From Gammaproteobacteria bacterium (GTDB lineage Bacteria > Pseudomonadota > Gammaproteobacteria > SZUA-152), in assembly GCA_030613605.1 (NCBI GenBank), contig JAUWLO010000154.1:1-5019 (forward strand): DNA of 5,019 nucleotides. The letters run 5' to 3'. A program made the position numbers and the translations under genes. The notes under the pieces were generated by a model, which was not told the origin of the DNA, searched no databases, and saw only the letters and a list, made by a program, of their open reading frames with translations. Position 1 is the first letter of the stretch; the number at the start of each line of letters is the position of its first letter. Shown piece by piece: positions 1-5,018 of this stretch.

Positions 1-53
1 GTCGTCATATTCAGTCATAACATAACAATAACGTAGACCTGTAATTTAGACCT

Positions 54-515
54 ATGCATCCATTTCAGCTTCTCTTTTTACTCTTTCTCATCATTCCCCT
101 GGCGGAGATTTATCTGCTCATCAAGGTGGGCGGCATCGTGGGCGCGGGCCCGACAGTATTTTTAGTGGTATTTACCGCCGTGCTGGGTGCCTGGTTGTTG
201 CGTATTCAGGGTTTTTCTACCCTGGCGCGGATTCGTTCCACCATGAATCAGGGTGGTATCCCTGCCATTGAGATGATGGAAGGAGCGGTGCTGCTGGTTT
301 CCGGCGCACTATTGCTGACCCCCGGGTTTTTCACCGATACCATTGGCTTCCTGTGTTTAATCCCCGCTCTGAGGCGCGCGATGATTCGTTGGGCTCTGGG
401 CCGATTCCTGATGCCGCCCGGGTTTGGCGGGCCAGGTTCCGGCAGTGGTGGCGATTCAACCCATAGCCGTGGCCCAACGACACTCGAAGGTGAATATCGA
501 CGGGAAGATGATTGA
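54..515 (+). CDS. fxsA: FxsA family inner-membrane protein
   Basis: This 153-residue protein matches the FxsA (YjeG/cytoplasmic membrane protein) pattern. A hydrophobic N-terminal segment at about residues 4-23 carries PLAEIYLLIKVG. A second segment spans about 28-49 (TAVLGAWLLR). A third hydrophobic stretch at about 77-105 carries the family hallmark LLLTPGFFTDTIGF and ends in P-A-L-R. The tail after residue 120 is Gly/Ser-rich and hydrophilic. Length is close to E. coli FxsA (about 158 residues). E. coli FxsA is known for relieving F-plasmid exclusion of phage T7 when overproduced; its normal role is unclear. The ATG at 54 puts the first membrane segment right at the N-terminus, as usual for the family, but no good Shine-Dalgarno sequence precedes it. 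Upstream of groESL is a typical position for this gene. Family assignment is firm; function is not. Confidence 0.93.
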   Translation: MHPFQLLFLLFLIIPLAEIYLLIKVGGIVGAGPTVFLVVFTAVLGAWLLRIQGFSTLARIRSTMNQGGIPAIEMMEGAVLLVSGALLLTPGFFTDTIGFLCLIPALRRAMIRWALGRFLMPPGFGGPGSGSGGDSTHSRGPTTLEGEYRREDD

Positions 516-591
516 TTCACTGTAGCAATTTTCCAGATATAGCGTTTTGATCTCGCTTTTGTGCTGATAACAAAGTGGAAACGGCGTGGAG

Positions 592-600
592 TGCTATAAT
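592..600 (+). promoter_or_regulatory. Extended -10 promoter for the small gene at 655
   Basis: TGCTATAAT gives a perfect sigma-70 -10 hexamer (595-600) with the extended TGn motif just before it. No convincing -35 hexamer lies 16-18 bases upstream, which is usual for extended -10 promoters. Transcription would start near 606-608 and leave a leader of about 48 bases before the ATG at 655. An imperfect inverted repeat (588-597 with 623-632) surrounds the -10 and start site. This suggests the gene at 655 is transcribed independently of fxsA. Confidence 0.6.
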
Positions 601-654
601 TCAAGTGTGGTATTGCTTCAAAGTATCACTCCAAAATAGAAAGGAGATATTTCG

Positions 655-888
655 ATGACAATCAAAATGGTCGATGTCACTTTACATCTTGATGAAGACG
701 TCTCTCATGAAGACCGGGAGGAATTTCGTGACTCCCTGTTAGGTTTGGATGGTGTTATGGCTGTAGCTTCCCCTGATGATAGGCCGCATTTAGTCACCAT
801 TGAATACAATCCAGATGCAATTAATTCCAGTGAATTTCTTAAGGCCGCGCAAGGCCGTAATTTGCATGCAGAACTTATCGGGATGTAA
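655..888 (+). CDS. Small cysteine-free HMA-like (ferredoxin-like fold) protein
   Basis: This acidic soluble protein of 77 residues has no signal peptide or membrane segment. An AAGGAG ribosome binding site at 641-646, 8 bases before the ATG, supports the start. The secondary structure I infer is strand-helix-strand-strand-helix-strand: strand about 5-12, helix 17-29, the G-V turn at 33-34 leading into a strand to about 40, strand 45-51, helix 58-67, strand 70-76. This order and the LxGVxxV-like stretch around LDGVMAVAS resemble heavy-metal-associated (HMA/copper chaperone-like) domains. The metal-binding CxxC is absent, and there is no cysteine anywhere, so classical copper binding is unlikely. 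The gene is transcribed towards msrB and has its own promoter. Its function is unknown; a small regulatory or protein-binding role is possible. The ORF is convincing, the fold assignment moderate. Confidence 0.8.
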   Translation: MTIKMVDVTLHLDEDVSHEDREEFRDSLLGLDGVMAVASPDDRPHLVTIEYNPDAINSSEFLKAAQGRNLHAELIGM

Positions 889-909
889 TGGTGGTACAAT
901 TTTTAGCTG

Positions 910-945
910 CTCTAATGCGTCTGGGTAAGCTCAGATGCGTTAGAG
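910..945 (+). terminator. 14-bp hairpin between convergent genes, possible terminator
   Basis: The left arm 910-923 (CTCTAATGCGTCTG) pairs with 932-945 (CAGATGCGTTAGAG) over all 14 positions, two of them G-U, around an 8-base loop. It lies 22 bases after the stop of the 655-888 gene. On the plus strand it is followed by TGGGTTGTTT, which is only a weak T-rich tract. On the minus strand it is not followed by a T tract. It is therefore most likely a weak terminator for the small gene, or a structured 3' end. It could also limit convergent transcription. Confidence 0.45.
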
Positions 946-972
946 TGGGTTGTTTCAACTCCTGGCAGGATT

Positions 973-1020
973 CCTTATTTCAACTCTTTATTTAATCCCT
1001 TTATTTCATCTCTTTACTTA
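973..1020. repeat. Degenerate 13-bp tandem repeat at the msrB 3' end
   Basis: Successive 13-base units start at 973, 986, 999 and 1012: CCTTATTTCAACT, CTTTATTTAATCC, CTTTATTTCATCT, then a partial CTTTACTTA. Each keeps the core YTTTATTT or a close variant. The last unit runs into the stop codon of the minus-strand msrB (1014-1016), so the repeat forms the immediate 3' flank of that gene. Copy number is low and the units have diverged, so this is a small local repeat and not a CRISPR or mobile element. Confidence 0.6.
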
Positions 1021-1619
1021 GAAAAGAGCTGAGTAAATTGCTCGAAACCTTTTGACGCCAGTTCCTCTTTGGGTATGAATTTCAACGAAGCCGAGTTAAT
1101 GCAGTAACGCAGTTTGGTGGGTGCAGGGCCATCATTAAAAACATGTCCTAAATGAGAGTCCGCAAATTTGCTGCGCACTTCTGTGCGTCTCATGAACAGT
1201 CCCCGGTCTACCTTTTCTGTTAATGCCGCTTCCGTGATAGGTCTGGTGAAACTGGGCCAGCCCGTTCCGGAGACAAATTTATCCGTTGAGCTGAATAAAG
1301 CTTCGTTAGACACAATGTCGACATAAATCCCTTCCGCCTTGTTATCCCAGAATTCATTTTTATAGGGGTGTTCGGTGCCTTCATGCTGGGTCACATCATA
1401 CTGCAAGGGTGAGAGCTGCTTTTTAAGCTGCGCGTCGCTGGGTTTTGTAAATGTTTGTTGATTGAATGGTTCCGTGTTCGTAATCATGTTGGTTTTTACC
1501 ATTGTTGATTTGTCGGCTGTCGCGCTGATGGCTGTGCCCATATTTAACACTATGGCAAACACAATAGCTGTTAGCACCAGGGCAGATGCGATGAAAAGGG
1601 ATTTGGAGGATGTTTTCAT
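1014..1619 (-). CDS. msrB: Exported peptide-methionine (R)-S-oxide reductase, zinc-free single-cysteine type
   Basis: MsrB reduces the R epimer of methionine sulfoxide in proteins. The protein has 201 residues from the ATG at 1619; a TTG at 1625 would add two. Residues about 7-33 form a basic-then-hydrophobic signal peptide or anchor ending near A-I-S-A, so the enzyme probably acts in the periplasm. The MsrB domain covers about 60-190: QYDVTQHEGTEHPY, SGTGWPSF (118-124), RRTEVR, SHLGHVFNDGP, and RYCINSASLKFIP with catalytic Cys173. The two CxxC zinc pairs of many MsrBs are replaced (D101/S104 and S150/A153), as in the Neisseria PilB MsrB domain. The usual resolving cysteine in SGCGWPSF is Thr119, so Cys173 is the only cysteine. 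Its sulfenic acid would have to be reduced directly by an outside thiol. The gene diverges from groES and converges with the small gene at 655. Family call is firm; location is inferred. Confidence 0.95.
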   Translation of the reverse strand: MKTSSKSLFIASALVLTAIVFAIVLNMGTAISATADKSTMVKTNMITNTEPFNQQTFTKPSDAQLKKQLSPLQYDVTQHEGTEHPYKNEFWDNKAEGIYVDIVSNEALFSSTDKFVSGTGWPSFTRPITEAALTEKVDRGLFMRRTEVRSKFADSHLGHVFNDGPAPTKLRYCINSASLKFIPKEELASKGFEQFTQLFSK

Positions 1620-1629
1620 AATCAAAAAT

Positions 1630-1634
1630 TCCTT
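1630..1634 (-). promoter_or_regulatory. msrB ribosome binding site that decides the start
   Basis: On the minus strand AAGGA (complement of 1630-1634) lies 10 bases before the ATG at 1619 but only 4 bases before an in-frame TTG at 1625. The spacing and the better codon favour the ATG. The choice changes only two residues before the signal peptide. I found no convincing -35/-10 pair for msrB in 1640-1750. Confidence 0.5.
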
Positions 1635-1807
1635 ACATAATGAATGGTTACGCGCTGGCCTGAGTAATGAGCCGATGATAGAAGACTAGACCATGCGGGT
1701 CACAGAACTATCCCATTTTTAGTCATTTTTACTGTATTCAAGTTCCGTCTAATGTATTGGTGATCGACACCAGGTGCTTATTTCCACACTATTTCTTCCC
1801 CCCAGGC

Positions 1808-1836
1808 CTTGATTTTCCTTTATTCGCCCCTATCAT
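1808..1836 (+). promoter_or_regulatory. groESL heat-shock (sigma-32-like) promoter overlapping a sigma-70-like one
   Basis: CTTGAT at 1808-1813 and CCCCTAT at 1827-1833, 13 bases apart, fit the heat-shock sigma-32 pattern (CTTGAA, 11-16 bases, CCCCAT). The same stretch also reads as a sigma-70-like promoter: TTGATT at 1809-1814, 16 bases, then TATCAT at 1831-1836. Either would start transcription at about 1840-1843, inside the left arm of the CIRCE operator, leaving a leader of about 115 bases before groES. Basal and heat-induced expression could thus share one site. Confidence 0.7.
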
Positions 1837-1862
1837 TAGCGCTCACCTGACACGAGTGCTAA
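1836..1862 (+). promoter_or_regulatory. CIRCE operator (HrcA binding site) of groESL
   Basis: TTAGCGCTC (1836-1844), a 9-base spacer, and GAGTGCTAA (1854-1862) match the CIRCE consensus TTAGCACTC-N9-GAGTGCTAA. The only departure is G for A at position 6 of the left arm (1841). The symmetry extends one more pair (1835 with 1863). The G at 1841 would pair as G-U in RNA, so a hairpin can still form. CIRCE is bound by the repressor HrcA, known from other bacteria to need GroEL to be active. Placement across the predicted start site suits repression by blocking polymerase. The hrcA gene itself is not in the window. Confidence 0.92.
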
Positions 1863-1901
1863 TCGTGTTTGTTAAACATGTAGATACAAAGAGATATTAA
1901 C

Positions 1902-1918
1902 GGCGCACTAGAGTCGCC
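1902..1918 (+). other. Small hairpin in the groES leader
   Basis: GGCG at 1902-1905 can pair with CGCC at 1915-1918, with a bulged C and an inner AC/GT pairing around the loop TAGA. It lies about 27 bases before the groES ribosome binding site (AAGGAGA, 1945-1951) and does not pair with it, so there is no sign of an RNA thermometer. Effects on mRNA stability are possible but unsupported. Confidence 0.3.
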
Positions 1919-1957
1919 CCGAATTCAAAAATCCAAACATATTCAAGGAGATAGTAA

Positions 1958-2248
1958 ATGAAGATTCGTCCTTTGCATGATCGTGTTGTTATCCGCCGTA
2001 TGGAGGAAGAGCGCACGAGTGCCGGCGGTATCGTGATTCCTGATTCAGCCACTGAAAAACCGGCTCAGGGTGAAGTGGTTGCTGTTGGCAAGGGCAAAAT
2101 CCTTGAAAGCGGCGATGTACGTCCTCTGGATGTAAAAGTAGGAGACAAAGTGTTGTTCGGTAAGTACGGCGGGACAGAAGTGACGGTAGAAGGCGAAGAT
2201 TTGCTGGTAATGCGCGAAGACGACATCACCGCAGTGGTTGAAGCCTGA
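1958..2248 (+). CDS. groES: Co-chaperonin GroES (Hsp10)
   Basis: GroES forms a seven-subunit cap on the GroEL ring and closes the folding chamber in the cytoplasm. The 96 residues (97 in E. coli) begin with the standard MKIRPLHDRVVIRR. They then show the mobile loop at about 16-32, with the GroEL-binding hydrophobic triplet I25-V26-I27 after two glycines (usually IVL). The conserved G-E-V-V-A-V-G-K-G strand, the VGDKVLFGKYGGTEV segment and a C-terminal LLVMREDDI-A-V follow. A strong AAGGAGA site at 1945-1951, 6 bases before the ATG, supports the start. It is the first gene of a two-gene operon with groEL, 59 bases downstream. It sits behind a sigma-32-like promoter and a CIRCE operator. Nothing about it is unusual. 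Confidence 0.98.
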   Translation: MKIRPLHDRVVIRRMEEERTSAGGIVIPDSATEKPAQGEVVAVGKGKILESGDVRPLDVKVGDKVLFGKYGGTEVTVEGEDLLVMREDDITAVVEA

Positions 2249-2307
2249 TCGCCCTGACTTACTTAATATACAAAAACATACGAATTGACTAAAAGAGGAT
2301 TGCAGAC

Positions 2308-3942
2308 ATGTCCGCAAAAGAAGTGAAATTTAGTGACGACGCCCGCCATCGCATGGTTGCCGGCGTTAACATTCTGGCCAATGCCGTTAAAGTGACCCTG
2401 GGCCCTAAAGGCCGTAACGTGGTTCTGGACAAGGCCTTTGGTGCTCCGACCATCACTAAAGATGGCGTTTCCGTTGCCAAGGAAATTGAGCTGGAAGACA
2501 AGTTTGAAAACATGGGCGCACAGATGGTGAAGGAAGTGTCTTCACAAACTTCTGATGCCGCCGGTGATGGTACTACTACAGCGACTGTGCTGGCTCAGTC
2601 TATTCTTGCCGAGGGCATGAAGGCCGTAGCTGCTGGCATGAACCCAATGGATCTTAAACGCGGTATCGATAAAGCGGTTATTGCAACTGTTGCGGCCTTG
2701 AAAGACATGTCCCAGCCTTGTGAAGATGACAAGGCCATCTCTCAGGTGGGTTCTATCTCCGCCAACTCCGATGAGTCCATTGGCGGCATTATTGCTGAGT
2801 CCATGGGTAAGGTGGGTAAAGAAGGCGTTATCACTGTAGAAGAAGGTACCGGTCTGGAAAATGAACTGGACGTAGTTGAAGGTATGCAGTTCGACCGTGG
2901 TTACCTCTCTCCTTACTTCATCAATAATCAGGAAAGCATGAGCGTAGAGATGGAAGCTCCGATGATCCTGATCTTTGATAAGAAAATCTCCAACATCCGC
3001 GACCTGCTGCCTATCCTTGAAGGTGTGGCTAAAGCCGGTAAACCGCTGATGATTATCTCTGAAGATGTTGAAGGCGAAGCCCTGGCGACTTTAGTGGTTA
3101 ATAACATGCGTGGCATCGTTAAGGTTGCTGCTGTGAAGGCACCCGGTTTTGGTGATCGTCGCAAGGCGATGCTGGAAGATCTGGCCGTCCTTACCGGTGG
3201 TACGGTGATTTCTGAAGAAGTCGGACTGTCTCTTGAGAAGGCCACCCTTGACGATTTAGGTACTGCTAAGAAAATCAGCATCACCAAAGAAAACACCACC
3301 ATCATTGATGGTGCCGGTAATGCAAAAGATATCGAAGCTCGTGTCAGCATGATCCGTGCGCAAATCGAAGAAGCCTCTTCGGATTACGATAAAGAAAAGC
3401 TGCAGGAACGTGTTGCCAAACTGGCTGGCGGTGTAGCCGTCATTAAGGTGGGCGCTGCGACTGAAGTGGAAATGAAAGAGAAAAAAGCTCGCGTTGAGGA
3501 TGCTTTGCACGCGACTCGCGCTGCAGTAGAAGAAGGCATTGTCCCCGGTGGTGGCGTTGCTCTGATTCGTGCTCTGCAATCCATGGGTAAGATTAAAACG
3601 GATAATCATGATCAGGACGTGGGTATCAAGATCGCCATGCGCGCCATGGAAGAGCCACTGCGTATGATTGTTTCCAATGCCGGAGACGAAGAATCTGTCG
3701 TGTTGAACAAGGTTGCGGAAGGTAAGGGTAACTTCGGTTACAACGCTGCGACGGGTGAATACGGAGACATGGTTGCCATGGGTATTCTGGATCCTACCAA
3801 GGTGACTCGTGCTGCATTGCAGAACGCTGCTTCTGTAGCTGGCCTGATGATCACCACCGAAGCTATGGTGGCTGACAAGCCTTCTGATGATTCAGGTGCT
3901 GGTGCAATGCCTGATATGGGCGGCATGGGCGGTATGATGTAA
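2308..3942 (+). CDS. groEL: Chaperonin GroEL (Hsp60)
   Basis: GroEL is the ATP-driven double-ring chaperonin that folds proteins in the cytoplasm together with GroES. The 544 residues are near the E. coli length of 548 and align without gaps at the key sites. The nucleotide site VTLGPKGRNVVLD is at 29-41, catalytic D52 lies in TKDGV, DGTTTAT is at 87-93, and D398 lies in the VEDALHATRAAVEEG segment, followed by PGGG. By E. coli numbering the equatorial domain is about 1-133 and 409 to the end, the intermediate about 134-190 and 377-408, and the apical about 191-376. The apical domain keeps the substrate- and GroES-binding Y199, Y203 and F204. The tail is the usual Gly-Met repeat (MGGMGGMM). 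AGAGGA at 2294-2299, 8 bases before the ATG, supports the start. It is cotranscribed with groES and ends at a terminator 90 bases downstream. It appears fully functional. Confidence 0.99.
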   Translation: MSAKEVKFSDDARHRMVAGVNILANAVKVTLGPKGRNVVLDKAFGAPTITKDGVSVAKEIELEDKFENMGAQMVKEVSSQTSDAAGDGTTTATVLAQSILAEGMKAVAAGMNPMDLKRGIDKAVIATVAALKDMSQPCEDDKAISQVGSISANSDESIGGIIAESMGKVGKEGVITVEEGTGLENELDVVEGMQFDRGYLSPYFINNQESMSVEMEAPMILIFDKKISNIRDLLPILEGVAKAGKPLMIISEDVEGEALATLVVNNMRGIVKVAAVKAPGFGDRRKAMLEDLAVLTGGTVISEEVGLSLEKATLDDLGTAKKISITKENTTIIDGAGNAKDIEARVSMIRAQIEEASSDYDKEKLQERVAKLAGGVAVIKVGAATEVEMKEKKARVEDALHATRAAVEEGIVPGGGVALIRALQSMGKIKTDNHDQDVGIKIAMRAMEEPLRMIVSNAGDEESVVLNKVAEGKGNFGYNAATGEYGDMVAMGILDPTKVTRAALQNAASVAGLMITTEAMVADKPSDDSGAGAMPDMGGMGGMM

Positions 3943-3991
3943 GTTGAACTCCATTTGAGTTTGATGCTGTTGTTAGTGGTTGATAGATGGT

Positions 3992-4006
3992 GGTTAATCA
4001 TTAACC
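3992..4006. repeat. Short perfect palindrome downstream of groEL
   Basis: GGTTAAT, a central C, and ATTAACC form a perfect 7-bp inverted repeat between the groEL stop codon and the terminator. The loop is too small for a stable hairpin in full, and it is AT-rich. It could be a protein-binding site or chance. No role can be assigned. Confidence 0.3.
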
Positions 4007-4032
4007 GTTAACTATTAATAGCTAGCCAAGAT

Positions 4033-4068
4033 AAAAACCCCGTTGACGTTTCGTCGGCGGGGTTTTTT
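4033..4068 (+). terminator. Rho-independent terminator of groESL
   Basis: CCCCGTTGACG (4038-4048) pairs with the segment ending in CGGGG at 4058-4062, with two internal G-U pairs and a loop of about 3-5 bases. Flanking A5 (4033-4037) pairs with T6 (4063-4068), giving the classic GC stem and T tract. The A tract on the other side lets it also act on minus-strand transcripts. It separates the chaperonin operon from the spondin gene. Confidence 0.93.
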
Positions 4069-4224
4069 ATTGCCTGTGTCATTTGCATTACGAGGGAGTG
4101 ATAAAAATGTGAATAACTTGTGAGAAATTCGTGATGTTTGTATTGAGTTCCTGGCAGACACTGACCGAGCTCGCAATGGTTTCTCTGAATCGTTGCGAAA
4201 CAAATAATCAATTTAATTCAGCTC

Positions 4225-4254
4225 GGAGGTTCAATATGAGGAGGTTCAACATGA
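4225..4254 (+). repeat. 15-bp tandem duplication of ribosome binding site plus start codon
   Basis: GGAGGTTCAATATGA (4225-4239) is followed directly by GGAGGTTCAACATGA (4240-4254); the copies differ at one base. Each carries GGAGG, 6 bases, then ATG (4236 and 4251). The unit is five codons long, so both ATGs are in the same frame, and the first would add M-R-R-F-N before the second. The second copy has the fuller AGGAGGT, and its ATG gives a normal signal peptide, so it is preferred as the start of the spondin gene. Confidence 0.85.
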
Positions 4255-4796
4255 AAGGAAACACAAATTCTGCGGCCCGCAACGGATTCCGCAAACATTC
4301 ACTGGCATTTGCTCTTGCTGCTGGTCTTACGACAGTATTTGGGGCAACCGTGGCACAGGCCGCAACATGGGATGTTACTGTCACCAATCTTACTCACGGC
4401 AATCATTTTACACCGCTATTGCTAACGGCCCACGCTCACGATGCGCCAATATTTGAAGTGGGCATGCCCGCGTCGTTGCCCATCGAGCACATGGCCGAAT
4501 GTGGACATCTAGACCCTCTGCTGGCAAGTGCTGAAGTTGGCGCTGTCGATGCAGACACCATCGCTAATCCGGCAGGTGGTTTGTTGGCACCCGGCACCAA
4601 TACCATGACAACGCTGGTTACCACTGAAACTCATCTGACTGTGGTTGCCATGGTATTGCCTACGAATGATGCTTTTCTTGGATTGTCGCAGCACATCCCC
4701 AGTGAAGCGGGCACCTATACCTATTACGTTAATGCCTACGATGCCGGTACTGAGCAAAACGATGAAGTGTTAATGACATCCGGTGCTTGCAGCTAG
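4251..4796 (+). CDS. Secreted spondin-domain protein, ended early by an in-frame amber codon
   Basis: From the ATG at 4251 the product is 181 residues. Residues 1-37 are a signal peptide: basic residues R10, R14 and K15, a hydrophobic core at about 18-34, and AQA before the cut at 37/38. The mature part follows the bacterial Spondin_N pattern: WDVTVTNLTHGNHFTPLLL, a G-M-P-A-S-L segment leading to HMAECGHLDPL, a PG-x-x-T turn, then VLPTNDAFLGLS and NAYDAGTEQNDEV. These proteins are exported; their bacterial function is not established. TAG at 4794-4796 (codon 182) stops the frame before the last conserved part, which continues in the same frame to 5009. The product is therefore probably truncated. 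An in-frame ATG at 4131 would put 40 extra residues ahead of the signal peptide without a good ribosome binding site and is unlikely. It follows the groESL terminator; I saw no firm promoter. Confidence 0.82.
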   Translation: MKGNTNSAARNGFRKHSLAFALAAGLTTVFGATVAQAATWDVTVTNLTHGNHFTPLLLTAHAHDAPIFEVGMPASLPIEHMAECGHLDPLLASAEVGAVDADTIANPAGGLLAPGTNTMTTLVTTETHLTVVAMVLPTNDAFLGLSQHIPSEAGTYTYYVNAYDAGTEQNDEVLMTSGACS

Positions 4797-5009
4797 ACCG
4801 ATACCGGCATAATGCCTGGTGCACCTGGTGGTGATGCAGGGGCGAATGCCTCGGGCGTGACCAGCAGTGCCGATACCAATACGAACATCCATGTACATCG
4901 CGGCGTATTAGGTGACCTGGATGCCACCGCTGGAATCAGCGACCTGGATAGCAGTATTCATCGTTGGCAAAATCCGGTGGCCAAAATCACTGTCACCGTC
5001 ACACCATAA
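4797..5009 (+). pseudogene. In-frame C-terminal part of the spondin protein beyond the amber codon
   Basis: This reads on in exactly the frame of the spondin gene from just after TAG 4794-4796 to TAA 5007-5009, 70 codons with no other stop. It carries what Spondin_N proteins have at this place: a Gly/Ala-rich PGAPGGDAGANASG stretch, then NIHVHRGVLGDL, and DLDSSIHRWQNPVAKITV as the last strand. An ATG at 4812 exists but has no ribosome binding site, and the piece lacks a signal peptide, so independent translation is unlikely. With the upstream part it would make a protein of about 252 residues. The explanation may be a recent nonsense mutation, a base-call error, or amber readthrough. The first two are more likely. 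Confidence 0.75.
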
Positions 5010-5011
5010 AC

Positions 5012-5018
5012 GGGAGGA
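5012..5018 (+). promoter_or_regulatory. Shine-Dalgarno-like sequence at the window edge
   Basis: GGGAGGA starts 3 bases after the TAA at 5007-5009 and runs to the edge. It looks like the ribosome binding site of a gene just outside the window, on the same strand and probably in the same transcript as the spondin gene. No start codon is visible. Confidence 0.45.

Noticed and set aside
248..604. Minus-strand ORF of 118 codons over fxsA
   Set aside because: It is mostly antisense to fxsA, is rich in Pro/Ser/Arg with no recognisable domain, and has no supporting start signals.
973..1020. CRISPR-like array
   Set aside because: The units are 13 bases, directly adjacent and degenerate, with no spacers.
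1462..1689. Plus-strand ORF of 75 codons across the start of msrB
   Set aside because: It is antisense to the msrB signal-peptide region, has no recognisable product, and is explained as a shadow of that gene.
1736..1742. CTTGAA on the minus strand as a heat-shock -35 for msrB
   Set aside because: No CCCCAT-like or TATAAT-like -10 lies at the right distance on that strand, so a promoter cannot be supported.
2928..3609. Several minus-strand ORFs inside groEL
   Set aside because: They are antisense shadows of a highly conserved gene with strong codon bias; none resembles a real protein.
4105..4113. Start of a small gene at ATG 4108 behind GAGGGAG
   Set aside because: The ATG is followed at once by TGA, so there is no coding sequence.
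4118..4146. TTGTGA-N17-TATTGA as a promoter for the spondin gene
   Set aside because: The -10 matches consensus at only three of six positions; too weak to list.
4131..4250. Upstream extension of the spondin protein from the ATG at 4131
   Set aside because: It would put 40 hydrophilic, non-conserved residues in front of a normal signal peptide, and it has no good ribosome binding site. The ATG at 4251 has AGGAGGT at ideal spacing.
4812..5009. Independent 65-residue gene starting at the ATG at 4812
   Set aside because: It is in the same frame as the spondin gene, continues its conserved domain, and lacks a ribosome binding site and signal peptide. It is better read as the tail of the broken gene.
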